Of a stretch of 64,000 nucleotides of DNA, positions 46,572 to 56,444 are shown piece after piece; the first letter of the stretch is position 1; each line of letters opens with the position of its first letter. The stretch comes from Gerris lacustris (Eukaryota; Arthropoda; Insecta; Hemiptera; Gerridae), in the NCBI GenBank assembly GCA_951217055.1, contig OX578284.1, positions 43,365,467-43,429,466 on the forward strand, given 5' to 3'. The translations under genes and the position numbers were made by a program. Below the pieces are notes generated by a model. The model saw only the letters and a program-made list of their open reading frames with translations. It did no database searches and was not told where the DNA came from.

Positions 46572-49500
46572 GATAAAAGATTTAAAGAAATGAAAGTTGT
46601 TAAAATACGAAAGTTTGAGTCATTAGGTTAATACAAAACAAAAGTAAAACGAATTCAGTGTTGCCAATTTTTTTTTATTAACAGCTGTTTTTTATCTCAC
46701 TTTATTTTTATAATCACAGTAAAATAATAAAATTTGTTTTATTAATATAATCATTAAAGGTATTTTAAAAAAATATATAAATATTTAGCAGAATATTTCG
46801 CTTGAATATATAAAAATGAACAATGTGGGGGAGTTCATAACCTGCTATCTAGTAACCTTTTCTTAAAATTTGCCAGCCGTTTGTTATTTTGCTGGCACTT
46901 TGAACTTCTGCTGACACTTTAATATTTTGCTGACACTTTATTATTTTGCTGCGTGTTTTTTGACTTGTTACAAAAGAATCAAGAAAAATGACATTTTGCT
47001 GATTGAAAACAGTACAACAATGTTTAATTTTGCTGCCGTGAGTTGATAAAAGTCTTTTCCAGATTTTTATACTCCATCAGCAGACATAATAAAATCTCTC
47101 GTTAAAAGCGATTTTATTATAAGAAGAGGTTACCATTTTTATTACAAGAAGAGGTAATAGCTAACTATTAGGCCCCTTTCACACGGGTGGGAATTTGCTG
47201 CTCCCGCATCTGAGTGAGTTAAGTTAAACAGCCGAGTAGCGGATTTTTTACTGCGCAGCGAAAAAAATCGCTACAGAAACACATGGCTGTTTTCAGCCTG
47301 GATCTGCGGCATTTTGCCGCTCTTATTCCATTCAATGCATCCCAGTGGGAAAAAATCGTGCAGCTAAACCCCTCTTATGTGAAAGGAAGCGCTTACTTAT
47401 TCATTGGTCCTACAGCCCATGAAGGTCTGACCAATGAAGTGCCTGCGCGTTCTTTTCTATCCTAAGCTACTGTCCACTAGAGCTTCACTCAGGTTTGTCT
47501 CTAATTTATCTGTTAATATTAACCTGGGCTGGACTCCTTTCCTCTAGCTCTTCCTCTCCACATCTTCTTAACTTTCTTTCGGAAATAATCTGGTAAAAAG
47601 TATTGGTTCGTTGGTAAAGGTTCTTTTACAATAACTTAATGATATTACTTCTTATGCTTACACTAGGTATACCCTACACTCATGGTAGGTGCTCACACAT
47701 TTCTCTATAAATTGGAGTCTTTAGATAAATTAAGAAAAGATAAAGGGTGAAAGAGTATAAATGTTAAAACACCTAAATTTAAATAGTTAGACTAAAGGAA
47801 TTAAAACATTTCAGCCACGAAAGGAGGCGAAAGTTACGATGATCTTGAACGATCTATTCAATAGTTCTTATATTGCATAGAAGGGGATAGATAAAAGGCC
47901 ACTTAAATAACAAATTACCATTACCAATGTTATCATGTGACATGAAGCTGGAATAACATAAACTGTCTCTCGGGACAGTTCATGTTATTCTTTAAGATGT
48001 CCTTCATAAACGCTCATGTTTCTAATTTTGATCTTTACTTGTTTTGTCCCCAGCAATCACAGCGATTCCCAAGATAGTGTGCGAAACGATCCACGCGCTG
48101 GAGCTACAAGATGAGACTCCATCGTGGAAGATCATGGATAACAAGGGTCGTGTTACCGTGGTACTTCATTGGGACCAGCGTGGAACCGGCGGAGGAGGAA
48201 GTGGCCCTAGTCCTAGCCCTCAACCTAGGAGACAGCCCCATCAACAACCACCCCTCCTAGTACAAACCTCTGTCGATTCACAGGTACCAACAAAGTAGAT
48301 TAGGGAACCACCATTCAGGTAGGAGGAAGAGGAAAATTCATTTCCTGACACAATATCTGATTTCCTCATATCTAATGCCTATTCGCAGCTGCATTCTTTG
48401 TTAATTAACTGTATATTTTGAGAAACAGAGTTACCTCATGGATCATCGTTTATTCCGGACACCGTGATTTCTTAAACCATCGCCAATAAAATTGGATTAA
48501 ATTTGGCTACACCTATAAGCCTATCTATGTATCAACCCTTTTTATCTTTAGAGAAATGGCGTTAATTCATTTACAAATAAATGATACCGAGAAAGAACTA
48601 AATATTGAATCATGAATACATAGGTTTCTAAGCATTGAATCAAGTGTAGCCAACTTTTACACCTTCCCCACAGAAGACTGTTGCTTTGTTGCCAAAGGTA
48701 GTCATTTTCATGAATACTGGAAATTCTGTTTTGGACCGCTAGGAGCTCTGATGTAATTTAATATTAAATTTAGAAAATATTTACTTCAGCGCTCCTATTG
48801 GCGAAATATAGTACTAAAAGTGAAAACCGTTCTACCTCCTGTTAAATCCTACGTCCTGGTGTGTACTATATTTAAGAGTCATATTAATTCATGTAGTTTT
48901 TTGCGTGACGGAAAGTTCTTCTGTCCCCGAGCCCAAAATCATATCCATGTAAAAAGTATAGAGATAAAAAGTTTTAAAAAGGTAAAAGTTCTAGGACTCA
49001 AGTTTTCATCTTCATACGACAAAAATGTAGTAAGATTTGAAATTGATTTTCAGTTTATTTTAAAACACAGAGCTATATACGAATACTAGCTATTAAACAT
49101 GGCCATATTTTTACATATTTTCAATAGATTCAATTTTTAAAGATGAGATGGAACTAACATCACATTTTGTGAATAGAGTTCTCTTAAAGTTTCATAAATT
49201 TTTATAAATAAGTTCAAGTTCAATAAATAAGATTTAAATTAATAAAAAAAATACAGGGAAGTACTTGGGCATCAAGCAAGTACATTTTAGGGTTTCGTAG
49301 ATTATTTGGCATATATACGCTATTATATATGGCATATATACTAAAATAATATTTTAGTATTTCCCCATCCCGCCCTTTATGAAAGTAAAAAAAAATATAA
49401 ACAAATTTAAATAGATGCCCCCCCCCCCCCAAAAAAAATGTAGTGTAGATTAAGGAAAGTAGAGTAGATGTCCCTGGTTCGATTCCTCGGAGGTCACAAT

Positions 49501-50680
49501 GTATTTTATCGGTAATAAAAAAGTGTTAAATTAATTATTTTCTGGCAATTTTTATCACCCTATCAATAAAGGTAGCAAGAATTATTTCATAATTTCAGGA
49601 CAAGCCGTTATATGTGGTTAGGGGGGCGGACATTTTTTTTTTTAGTGAAATTTTGGCGCTAAAAACGCAATATTGGTGGTAAAAAGCATAGAAGCCATAA
49701 AAAGTCATATATATTTGTAATCCCCTCTTCAGTAGCTTCCATTTGATACCCATTTCGAAAATTAATAGCAATATAAAAATTTGAGCTTTGAACATTTTTG
49801 TGGATTACGCATGCGCATATTAAATGTTAACCTTCTCTATATTTTTCCTATGTGTGGGTCAAAAAGTTACGCCAGTATTTTAAATTTCACATCTATATCG
49901 TGAATGGTTCTGGGGATATGAACCAAAGTACGACGGACAGACAGACACATTACCCTCGGCATAAGGTTTTCGAGGATGATCTACGAAATCCTAACAAAGT
50001 CACTGGTAAATAAACAAACAAGTAAAAAAGCTAATGCTAATTAATAAAGGGCCCTACTCACGCCACACCCTCTCACATCTGACCATGTCGGCCCGACCAA
50101 GTCGCGTCACGATCTGGTCGTCGGTCGTAGACTCGGCTACACAAGTTCCCGAATTTCATCCGTTCTTCATCCGTTCCTTCACCGTTCTTGTTAACATAAA
50201 AAACAAAAGATATAAACAAACCAAATCAATATAATGACAGGCTTGAACTGTCAAAACCAACTGATTATTATCAACTTGTCCGACGACAGCTCTAAACACG
50301 GTCCGATCTTATCTGTTGGTTGCCCGACCTAGGGTGGTCGGGTGGCAGTGCCCACTCGACAGCCGACTTAGTGCACCGACCAAGTCGGGCAAGTGCCTCG
50401 ACTACCACCACCCGATTTCTCGCCCAACCTGACCAAATTGGCCCATTAAATAGTGTGGATACATTAAAAATTTGCCATTTTTTAACATGTCATATGATAA
50501 TTCAACATGTTTGTTTATGTAACATATTGTTTATGGTAATGAACATGTTGTTACAGGGTAAGAAGGAGACTATAATTAACGACGTGTACCCATCAGGAAG
50601 GTACAGCGCATCACCACAGATAACAGTTATTAATCATGATTTGGATCAGCAGCGGAGGCATCATGTTCACCTTAAATCAG
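43198..50680 (+). CDS. Drep2: Drep2-like CIDE-N protein gene, partial, four exons
   Basis: Spliced CDS 43198-43294, 46029-46202, 48054-48283, 50557-50680 (625 nt, about 208 codons). Exons 1 and 2 together encode a CIDE-N domain, the ubiquitin-like interaction domain of DFF/ICAD/CAD and CIDE proteins. Visible hallmarks are RPFKIWDSWRNVRKS at the start and DGTQVEDGEYFRTLPNNT near the end. In this family the domain makes homotypic contacts; fly Drep proteins regulate the caspase-activated nuclease, and Drep2 is described as a synaptic protein. Exon 3 continues with ETPSWKIMDNKGRVTVVLHW, a segment I associate with Drep2/Drep3-type proteins, then a Gly/Ser/Pro/Gln-rich linker. Phases at the three junctions are 1, 1 and 0, and every intron is GT-AG. 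The first visible exon starts at an acceptor, so the initiator exon lies upstream and was not found. Exon 4 ends at a phase-1 donor, so the gene continues. CIDE-N identity is firm; Drep2 over a sister Drep is from memory. Confidence 0.85.
44496..44758. repeat. 131-bp tandem duplication in intron
   Basis: Two units, 44496-44627 and 44628-44758, share AAATCTAGGTATTTG, TAATATTAATAATTCC and AAACAGCTATATTAGTAAAT with few differences. They look like a recent unequal-exchange or slippage duplication. Confidence 0.85.
45080..45214. mobile_element. 135-bp MITE with long TIRs, TA target site
   Basis: The ends GGTTTGTTCCAACCACACC and its complement are perfect, and pairing continues for about 50 bp per arm with few mismatches. 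A TA dinucleotide lies on both sides (45078-45079 and 45215-45216), as for Tc1/mariner-type insertion. The whole element would fold into one hairpin if transcribed. It has no coding capacity. Confidence 0.75.
46029..46202 (+). CDS. Drep2: Drep2-like exon 2 (CIDE-N second half)
   Basis: The acceptor is GCTTCCAG at 46021-46028 and the donor GTAACT at 46203; both junctions are phase 1. It encodes KEKLQICPSEQVRLVLESDG, then the acidic CIDE-N signature VEDGEYFRTLPNNT, then ILVLRQGERWYPTG. Base composition is clearly less AT-rich than the flanking introns, as expected for a constrained exon. Confidence 0.9.
46293..47036. mobile_element. family D non-autonomous TIR-like element, copy 2
   Basis: The ends read GCAGCAAAAT and ATTTTGCTGC, a 10-bp inverted terminus shared with the copy at 7187-7992. 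Internal matches include CGAGGATAGGCTAAACAA, GAGGCGAAGCCGAGGCAGG and ATTAACAGCTGTTTTTTATC. This copy contains a second inverted pair (TATGCAGCAAA near 46290 and TTTGCTGCATA near 46455), suggesting a rearranged or composite left part. No transposase is visible. Confidence 0.6.
46508..46567. repeat. 60-nt uninterrupted T run
   Basis: A pure poly(dT) tract inside family D copy 2, absent at the equivalent site of copy 1. It may be a minus-strand retroposon tail whose body is lost, or slippage expansion. Length may be affected by assembly. Confidence 0.9.
47171..47480. mobile_element. one-ended PIF/Harbinger-like TIR fragment
   Basis: The left terminus GGCCCCTTTCACACGGG follows TTA and resembles the termini of the 34.5-35.8 kb element. 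Downstream sequence is GC-richer than the intron. No matching right terminus is found. The small open frame here starting MAVFSLDLRHF does not resemble a known protein. The right limit is arbitrary. Confidence 0.4.
48054..48283 (+). CDS. Drep2: Drep2-like exon 3 (conserved post-CIDE-N segment and linker)
   Basis: The acceptor is TTTTGTCCCCAG ending at 48053 (phase 1). It encodes AITAIPKIVCETIHALELQD, ETPSWKIMDNKGRVTVVLHW, then a low-complexity GTGGGGSGPSPSPQP and RRQPHQQPP linker. The likely donor is GTACCA at 48284, phase 0, which joins cleanly to exon 4. If it is not spliced, the frame ends after four more codons at TAG 48296-48298, and an AATAAA lies at 48485-48490, so a short alternative end is possible. 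Confidence 0.85.
48284..50556 (+). other. Drep2-like intron 3 contents
   Basis: 2.3-kb intron. It holds a possible early stop and AATAAA (48296-48490), a C run at 49418-49430, and a GGTTCGATTCC box-B-like motif near 49482. A GC-rich block of about 400 bp (50047-50450) has repeated CCGACCAAGTCG. No further exon recognised. Confidence 0.6.
50047..50450. mobile_element. GC-rich probable non-autonomous element in intron 3
   Basis: The block starts near GGGCCCTACTCACGCC and ends near AATTGGCCC. Both halves carry CCGACCAAGTCG, and GGTCGG-type words recur in both orientations. The abrupt GC-rich composition against an AT-rich intron suggests an inserted element. Only GGGCC is shared at the ends, so TIR and target duplication are unproven. 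Confidence 0.4.
50557..50680 (+). CDS. Drep2: Drep2-like exon 4
   Basis: The acceptor is GTTGTTACAG ending at 50556 and the donor GTACTG at 50681. In phase 0 it reads GKKETIINDVYPSGRYSASP, then QITVINHDLDQQRRHHVHLK. It is less AT-rich than the surrounding intron. I recognise no domain, but the phase fits exon 3 and it looks coding. It ends in phase 1, so at least one more exon is needed. Confidence 0.75.
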
Positions 50681-51288
50681 GTACTGTCCTTTTTATCTCT
50701 GTGATTTTTCTTAATTTTGATTGTTTTAGCGAAGTTCAAGGAACATTAAAGGATTGTTAAAAGGATATTCAAGAGGAGAAAATAAACCAAGGAGATACTT
50801 GTGGATGAAATATTGATAGGTGACTTACTCATTGCGCGAACATCTCTTTTAGGCCGGTTTAAGCTTTAGAAATGAATCAATCACAAATTTGTTAAGTATT
50901 AGGGGTTGAACTAGCCACCACCATTGATCAAAAATAACTCTCTGTGATAAATCACGGCTTATTAGTAGTTACGACTAAAGAAGAAATATCAGTAATAAGA
51001 AGAAGTAATGATTTTACGTGTTCGGTCAAAACGTGTTTGTGCAACAGCCCGTGGAGGCCTAGGGCCTGGCCCTGCCAAAGGGCTAGCCCCTATACAACTA
51101 TAGAGGCAATGGATGACTCGGGGTTAGTGTGGCGCTCCATAAACCTTACTATAGATAATTTATGAAATAGTCTTTAACACATTTTTATTCTCTCTTCTTG
51201 GCCTAACACTTGAAAGCATTTGTAATAACATTGAAAACCATAACCTATAAAGAAATAATTATGTCTATTATAACAAAAATAACATTGG

Positions 51289-51796
51289 CAGTGGCGATCC
51301 TAGGGGGGGGGGCTAAGGGGGCTTGAGCCCCCCCAGAAACCAAATTAGCCCCCCCAGGATTCAAATTATCAATTTCACCTCAGAAATGCATAAAAGCGCT
51401 GTTTTGAGGGGTCATATTTCAAAAATTTTCCTGGGGTGTACCCCCGGATCCCCCCCTCCCCTCATTAATTAACTGCAGACGACGCCCATGACTTACAGTA
51501 AGATATTGTACTGCAGTAAGCATCAGCATTACATTTCTAACGAATCCGTTCTAAACACACTTACTTGGCCGCGGAGATGTTTTTTGTTTATTAGTTGTAC
51601 ACGAATACCCCCCCCCCCCCCCCCCAGACTTTGCCGCTGGATACGCCACTGCATAGGATTGCCACCGGAAAGGACTGTAACAACATACATATAATATATA
51701 AATGTGTTGCTTCCTGGTACATTAAAATGTATACTAAACCCACGAGACATGGGGGGCTTTAGCCCCCCCAGAACTATTGACCTAGGATCGCTACTG
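51289..51796. mobile_element. hAT-type MITE with 8-bp TSD AACATTGG
   Basis: The ends CAGTGGCGATCCTAGG and CCTAGGATCGCTACTG form TIRs. The 8-bp AACATTGG is perfect on both sides (51281-51288 and 51797-51804). CAGTGGCG termini and an 8-bp duplication are hallmarks of hAT transposons. The interior has G and C runs and a stray internal terminus GGATACGCCACTG (51641-51653), perhaps a nested related element. No transposase. Confidence 0.88.
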
Positions 51797-51993
51797 AACA
51801 TTGGGTTTAACACTTACTGTGGTACATCCCTATTTATGGTTGGTATTAAAAAAGACGATTTAAGTTGGCCAGATGAGATTGTCTATTTCTTCAACAGTTG
51901 GCACTACTGACAGCCTTAAGCCGAATTCCTACCATATCGAATTGGTTGAGCCCATTGTGTTTAAAGTGTGGACCAGTTACAATCGGGTTTCAG

Positions 51994-52112
51994 GTCTAGA
52001 CAATAATAGCACTAGTCCTATACTTGTATATAGAAATGTATTACGAGGAAGTAGTACTGTTAGTTCCAGATCATTGCGAGTTCATAACGCGTCCATGGAG
52101 ATTGTGGATTAA
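51994..52112 (+). CDS. candidate terminal exon or unrelated coding relic
   Basis: An acceptor-like GGGTTTCAG ends at 51993. Read in the phase left by exon 4 it gives GLDNNSTSPILVYRNVLRGS, then STVSSRSLRVHNASMEIVD and a TAA stop at 52110-52112. Serine-rich content and codon use look coding. However the same frame is open further upstream (from 51873), and a second frame is open over the same bases and continues to 52320, so this may be part of a different frameshifted relic. Confidence 0.3.
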
Positions 52113-52320
52113 TCCTAATCGTAATAAGTACACCGGAAGTCATTTTATAAATGATTTGATACTGATGTTAGCGAATCAAATCTCGAGTACAGATGTTAAG
52201 CTCATTTTCAGAAACCTTTATTCCGTGATAAGTTACGACTTTACAATCAGGGAACAATTAAGGTTCCCCATCGTGTGGGACGACTTTGAAACTTTTGCTC
52301 CCAAGCTTACCGAAGGTTAA
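52000..52320 (+). pseudogene. coding-like block, second frame, unrecognised
   Basis: From 52000 a frame is open to TAA at 52318-52320. It reads EEVVLLVPDHCEFITRPWRL, then IREQLRFPIVWDDFETFAP near the end. Composition and residue pattern look like globular protein rather than random AT-rich DNA. It overlaps the 51873-52112 frame by +1, so one reading is a shadow or the block carries a frameshift. Left flank is a hAT MITE; the last few codons run into a family F repeat edge. I do not recognise the family. Confidence 0.35.
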
Positions 52321-53215
52321 AAACGCTAAGTGATGATCGTTCTGATGAACGAACATTTTTTATGTCTCCGATTTTAAAAAATTCTAAGACAGAAATCCGT
52401 TTCAGACATCAGGGAACATTTTTGGTTCCGTGTATGCCTATCGGTCTGTCGATCAAGTTGTGCAAACCAACATTGCTTAAAAACTACTCGTCCAATATTC
52501 TTGAAATTTTGATGGTATGTATAATTAGCCCATTGTTATAGTCCTATATAAGTTTCAACCTTCTGCGCCTATTTGTTACTCTTCCACATGCGCACACATT
52601 TACATTTATTGCTTCTGAGCTTACCCAAGGTAACGGAAGCTATGTGATGGATCTGAAAAGCGAAACATTTGTAGGTCTCCGATTTCAAATATTCCAAGAA
52701 AGAAATCCGTATCAGACATCGGGGGACATTTTTGGTTCCGTGTATGTCTGTCGTTCAATTTTTGCGAACCAACATATCTTAAAAACTACCTACTCGTCCA
52801 ATTTTAATGAAATTTGGGTGATAGGTCATAATTTGCCCATTGTTGGTCCAATTTAAGTTTGAACCTTCTGCGCCTATTTGTGTCTCTTCTATATGTGCAT
52901 AAACATACATTTGTTTACACCTTACACCCATATCTTCAAAAGTACTCAGCTGATTTTATGAAATTTAGATGATTTACGAAAGTAGCCCGCAGATAGCCCA
53001 AGATTAATATCAACCGTCTACGCTCTTTAAATGTTGCTAAATTGATACTTTAATTCATGTAAAAAAAAACATTTAACAAAAAAAAAATCAAAACATTTTC
53101 GAAAGTTTTTAAAAAACGGGGGGGGGGGATTAAATGAATTCGACAATAATCGGTTGTAAAAGCATAAAATAAATAGAATACACGGAAGCTATGTACCACA
53201 CTACTTGGCAGACTA
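52312..53215 (-). repeat. family F, two tandem minus-strand copies
   Basis: The block ATTTTTAAAAACTACTCGTCC with GCGCACACATTTACATT, and again ACATATCTTAAAAACTACC with TGTGCATAAACATACATTTG, shows two staggered copies. Each begins with CGAAGG/CCAAGG followed by GATGATCG or GATGGATC. It ends near GAAGCTATGTACCACAC. Confidence 0.6.
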
Positions 53216-54982
53216 TCTTTTTTTTCTTTTATTTAACTAACATACAACTACAACATAAATTACAATGTTATTAGTTTTACGGATATATTGTTGTTTTTTG
53301 GACGGTGATTTACATGAAAAGGTTATAGTCCATTGACTAATCCTTTTGGCGTGAATAAAATACTTTTATGATTAAAATTGGAGCCGATAATTGCTCTAAA
53401 ATCTAAATTTATTAATTGATAAACGTAAAAACACCGGCATTAGCAATAGAATGATTAGCAATAGAATAATACAAATCTAAATTAATTTAGCATTTTGATT
53501 TGTCGGTAAGCATATAGGTACCCCTGTTAAATGTGGCTTGGCTTTTTTTTTTAAATAAACCGCTAGTATAGTCAGAATGGAATCGGAAGTTCCGTGAGGC
53601 ATATGTTCCTCACTTGTTCACCTTTACTGATCGGTTTTGTTACATGGAATAATAAATAAGTATTATTTTACGTGAAGAGACATTGTCACCAAGTTTGTTT
53701 TATTTTTTCATCATACTATTTGATCGGTTTTGGTGTTTAATGTATAATTTTTTACTACTTTTTTATTAGCTTCCTTTCTTGTTTGTTTGTTTGTTTGTCC
53801 AGTACAAATCTTGCAATCGATTTTTAACTAACTTCTCGAGTAGCTAGACATTTGAAACTTTTAGAATAGCTCAGAACACGATGACAATGCTATACTTTAA
53901 TTCTTTTAGCCATCTTTCAGCAGAATTTAATTAGTTTTCAGCACATTTTGCTGTATGGAAAGTTAGTTCGGAAAAAATCCGCAAGTTATTATATTTGTTT
54001 TGACATGTCCCATAATTACAATCTTCATTTTGACGTGTTTCAAATTTGTGATTTTTTATTAAGATATTAACATTGAATGACAGCGAAAAAGGAAAAGTAA
54101 ACAAAGAAATAAATTAATTAATGTGGGACAACCAGGTACACATTTTTCTTTTTCTTCTCTTACTGTCCCTACACAGCGGGGGCACATCAATGGCACGGTT
54201 TAGATTCGGTGTTGGCCAGATTCATTGTACAAAGATTTGTCCATATATAGGTTTTAAGATCAGCTCTCTTGATGGTTGTCATTTATCTGAAGTAAATAAA
54301 TTTGGAACTATTTTTTTTTTCTCTAACATTATATATTATAAATGACAATTATATTATCAACATTACATATGATTCAACAGAAAATTTACAAACGTAGTAT
54401 ATAAAAAGTTCTTTTTATCTTGTAATTATTCAAAACATTATATTACTGAACATATTATATATAGTTAGAAATAGATCAATTTCTAGTATGTATGAACTAT
54501 ACGGGTATTAACTAATGTTTCCTTTGACTCCTATTGAAAAATTGAAGGCCCCTATCTCTATAATTGAATGGAAAGAACATAATTTCAATATAAGGTTTCT
54601 TATCAAGCTTTAAGCAACATATCCTTTTTTACCTTTTATTTACTTAATACCATAAAGAAGAAATTGATCAAATTAGACATTTCCTTTGACCACTTATTCA
54701 AACAAGATGATCACTCAACCACTAAAAACTAAACAAGATTAATAAACATTAAAAGCAATTGCATACATAAGCCAACATCCTTCCTGGTATATCTATTCTA
54801 CCTTTTAAATTCCTTTTTTAAATCCTTTCATTTGAAATTGAATTGCTTTCAGATATTCTGTCGTATCTGATTCATTCAACTATTTATTATTTGACAAACT
54901 AAACTATCATTACAATAATAATTTTGTGGATATCGACTATCAATTAGAATTTGAGGATGAGAATCAGTCAAAAGGAAATATG
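53216..54982. other. no gene seen
   Basis: AT-rich sequence with a (GTTT)n stretch near 53783. The 74-codon frame at 54121 does not show conserved features. Confidence 0.55.
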
Positions 54983-55275
54983 AAATGTTTCAGATAATAT
55001 ATTTCCTTCATCAAGGTATGGTGCAAGAATGTTTTAGATTTGCCGATGTATCGGAAAATATATTTCCTTCTTCAAGGTATAATACAAGAATGTTTTAGAT
55101 TTACCGATGTATCGGAAAATATATTTCCTTCTTCGAGGGATAATACAAGAAAGTTTTTGATTTACCAACGTTTCAGAAAATATATTTCCTTCCTCAAGGT
55201 ATAATACAAGAATGTTTTAGATTTACCGTCGTTTCGAAAAATATATTTTCTTCCTCAAGGTATAATACAAGAATG
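54983..55275. repeat. 60-bp minisatellite, about five units
   Basis: Units contain ATATATTTCCTTCTTCAAGG, TATAATACAAGAATGTTTTA and GATTTACCGATGTATCGG. They are flanked by inverted sequences AGAATTTGAGGATGAGAATC (from 54947) and TATCCTCAAATTCT (near 55390). Confidence 0.8.
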
Positions 55276-56278
55276 GTGGTAGTAACAAAAACTAACATAT
55301 ATAACACGGATCTTTTATTTTTGTTTTTGTTTTCCGAAACAACAAATCTAAAACATTGCCTTTTACTTTTGACTGATCCTTCGTTATCCTCAAATTCTAT
55401 TAAAATGTCATACCATTACCGCGATAATTATAACTTCACTACTTACCGTAATTTGAATATGCAATTGAAATGTCGACAAGAACGACCAAGTTAAAGTTGG
55501 TTGTTTCCATCGAGAGTTTGTTGGGATTACACATTATAAATAAAACTTAAAGAATCAAGTTGATCAAAATGTATGGACAAAAATTAACGCTCTAGTAATA
55601 AATAGATAATATTAAATACGGAGTGGTTCATTCAAATTTATATTGCATAAAACTGATTAAGTATTCTCTGTGTAAGTTTTACAAAATTTATTATAGGATG
55701 GGGAATGAATAATTGTAATTTTTTTCCTCCTATTAGATATAATATAATATAATCATAAAAAAGAATACTATATCTTGTTTTGTGTTGAAAAAAGAATTAG
55801 ACAATTTCCTTCCTTCTTCATTTGGCTATGTTTTGCCCCTCTCTAGGGCATATCCATGCCTAAAAACAACAATACATGGGCTTAAATTAAAAATTGAAAA
55901 AACACCCTTAACGTCCCGTAGTAGGAGATAAATTAATATGTGACAAAAAAAAAAAGAAGAAAAGTAATATGTAAAATTACCATTTCTGTCGTAAAATGAC
56001 TCCCATAATGTAGGGCACAAATTGTAGGCATAATGTTTAATGTCATCTATATATCGTGTTTGTCCATAAACAAATCTACTGTTTTATTCCGAGCTTGATG
56101 AAATCTGGCACACTTGTCTTTCAAAACAAAAGAAAGGTCTGTACAAGAGATTTCAAAAACAATAATGACTAACTCTATGAGTCTAGCTCAGTTTAAGTTA
56201 TAACCGATAAAGATACAATAAAAAGCCATTTGACCAAAATTGTAGGTATTTTCATAATCGATAACCTTATAAAGAAGA

Positions 56279-56444
56279 GTGTCTTTGGGGTTGTCTTCTG
56301 TACAAATCTTATGTTTAATTCTGAGCTCACCATCATCAAAATTAAACTACCGAGGATAGGAGTGATCTTTCTATGGTTTAATTTTGGTGATGGTTATCTC
56401 GGAATTAAACTGTAGATTTGTACTGAAGACAACCCCACAGACAC
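56279..56444. repeat. 166-bp fold-back repeat
   Basis: Arms 56279-56350 and about 56374-56444 pair through GGGGTTGTCTTC, TACAAATCT and CACCATCATCAAAATTAAAC-like sequence with scattered mismatches. It lies directly at the broken end of family A copy 2, so it may mark the truncation. Confidence 0.65.

Larger units (their letters stand above)
46203..48053 (+). other. Drep2-like intron 2 contents
   Basis: 1.85-kb intron. It contains a family D copy (about 46293-47036) with a 60-nt T run, and one terminus of a GGCCCCTTTCACAC element after TTA at 47168-47170. It also has a hairpin around TAGCG..ATTTTTT (47235-47271) and a 17-bp-arm hairpin near 47951-47995 built on AATAACATAAACTGTC. No further exon is evident. 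Confidence 0.65.
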
